A DNA stretch of 29,329 nucleotides from positions 18 through 29,346 of IMG/VR virus record IMGVR_UViG_3300001815_000090; one strand, written 5' to 3'. A model generated the notes under the pieces. It was not told the origin of the DNA. It worked only from the letters and a program-made list of their open reading frames with translations, and made no database searches. Position 1 is the stretch's first letter. Every line of letters begins with the position of its first letter. Of the stretch, positions 29,022 to 29,329 are shown in pieces. The DNA is from a virus. A program made the translations under genes and the position numbers.

Positions 29022-29329
29022 AGCTGTCGCCCCTCGCCATCGAATCGGCGGCCGGCGTCGTCCACCCACACGTACGGGCTGATCTGGCGGAGCCGGCCGG
29101 CCGGCGCGGACGGCGCGGACGGCGCGGTCGGCGCGGTCGGCGTGGCCGGCGCGGTCTCAGGCTCGTCCACCGGCTCGTCCACCGGCTCGTCCACCGGCTC
29201 GTCCACCGGCTCGACGTCCGGCTCGACGTCCGGCTCGTCCACGACACGCGCCTCGACCACTGAATCGGTCGGGCAGCCGTTCGTGTGACGCTTGGGGATG
29301 CGGCCGCTCGGCTTCACCCGGACGGGCTT
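29018..29329 (-). CDS. Partial Pro/Asp-rich protein upstream of the portal
   Basis: Reads from the window edge with no in-frame stop, so the start may be GTG 29317 (99 residues) or lie outside. An N-terminal basic stretch (KPSGRIPKRHTNGCP) is followed by the linker VDEPVDEPVDEP and APSAPSAP-type repeats, then a compact C-terminus (RLRQISPYVWVDDAGRRFDGEGRQL). The gene ends inside the portal start (GTGA). It probably belongs to the terminase-portal gap region as a small accessory gene. Function unknown. Confidence 0.65.
   Translation of the reverse strand, partial: KPVRVKPSGRIPKRHTNGCPTDSVVEARVVDEPDVEPDVEPVDEPVDEPVDEPVDEPETAPATPTAPTAPSAPSAPAGRLRQISPYVWVDDAGRRFDGEGRQL
29101..29241 (-). repeat. 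9-bp and 12-bp coding tandem repeats
   Basis: The plus strand shows GGCGCGGAC/GGCGCGGTC 9-mers (about 29102-29155) and four copies of the 12-mer CTCGTCCACCGG, then CTCGACGTCCGG copies. They encode the APSAP and VDEP repeats of the linker. Slippage-prone, so length may differ between relatives. Confidence 0.85.

Noticed and set aside
29018-29329. End of the large terminase subunit
   Set aside because: Composition is linker-like and there is no nuclease motif; terminase is expected further upstream, outside the window.

Overview
The window is part of the genome of a tailed dsDNA phage (siphovirus-like, HK97-type virion). Base composition is GC-rich. Together with frequent GTG starts, tightly overlapping genes and promoters placed directly at start codons (leaderless mRNAs), this points to an actinobacterial host. 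I see no integrase, repressor or complete tRNA gene. Nearly all genes read on the minus strand, so transcription runs from the right edge to the left. Three small genes read on the plus strand. No stretch above 300 bases lacks a gene.

Right part (29.3 to 16.9 kb), virion assembly in transcription order: a Pro/Asp-rich protein cut by the window edge, portal, S78 prohead protease, major capsid protein, then a strong hairpin. Next comes a three-gene insert of P-loop nucleotide kinase, thymidylate-synthase-fold enzyme and two-domain glycosyltransferase. The virion genes then resume: head-tail adaptor, small structural protein, a 409-residue protein with eight tandem repeats, further connector-type proteins, tail tube, HK97-gp10-like protein, a small protein, and tail assembly chaperones joined by a -1 frameshift at CCCTTTG.

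Middle (16.9 to 11.1 kb): tape measure protein, one large LamG-containing tail-tip protein, a DUF2746-like coiled-coil membrane protein, a holin-like protein and a class I SAM methyltransferase.

Left part (11.1 kb to 1): DNA metabolism, with an SF2 helicase, a Cas4/RecB-type nuclease, a possible OB-fold protein, Zn-ribbon proteins, a membrane-anchored all-alpha NTP pyrophosphatase, a C5-cytosine methyltransferase and a PD-(D/E)XK resolvase-like nuclease. Next come small genes served by six near-identical leaderless-type promoters, an amidase endolysin, and two Pro/Glu-rich membrane-anchored surface proteins.

The most interesting reading is a possible cytosine-hypermodification pathway. The thymidylate-synthase homologue has the active-site Asn replaced by Asp, the change that marks dCMP hydroxymethylases such as T4 gp42. 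It is co-transcribed with a nucleotide kinase and a double glycosyltransferase, and the same phage carries a dCTPase/dUTPase-type all-alpha pyrophosphatase. The residues are visible in the sequence; the pathway is inference.
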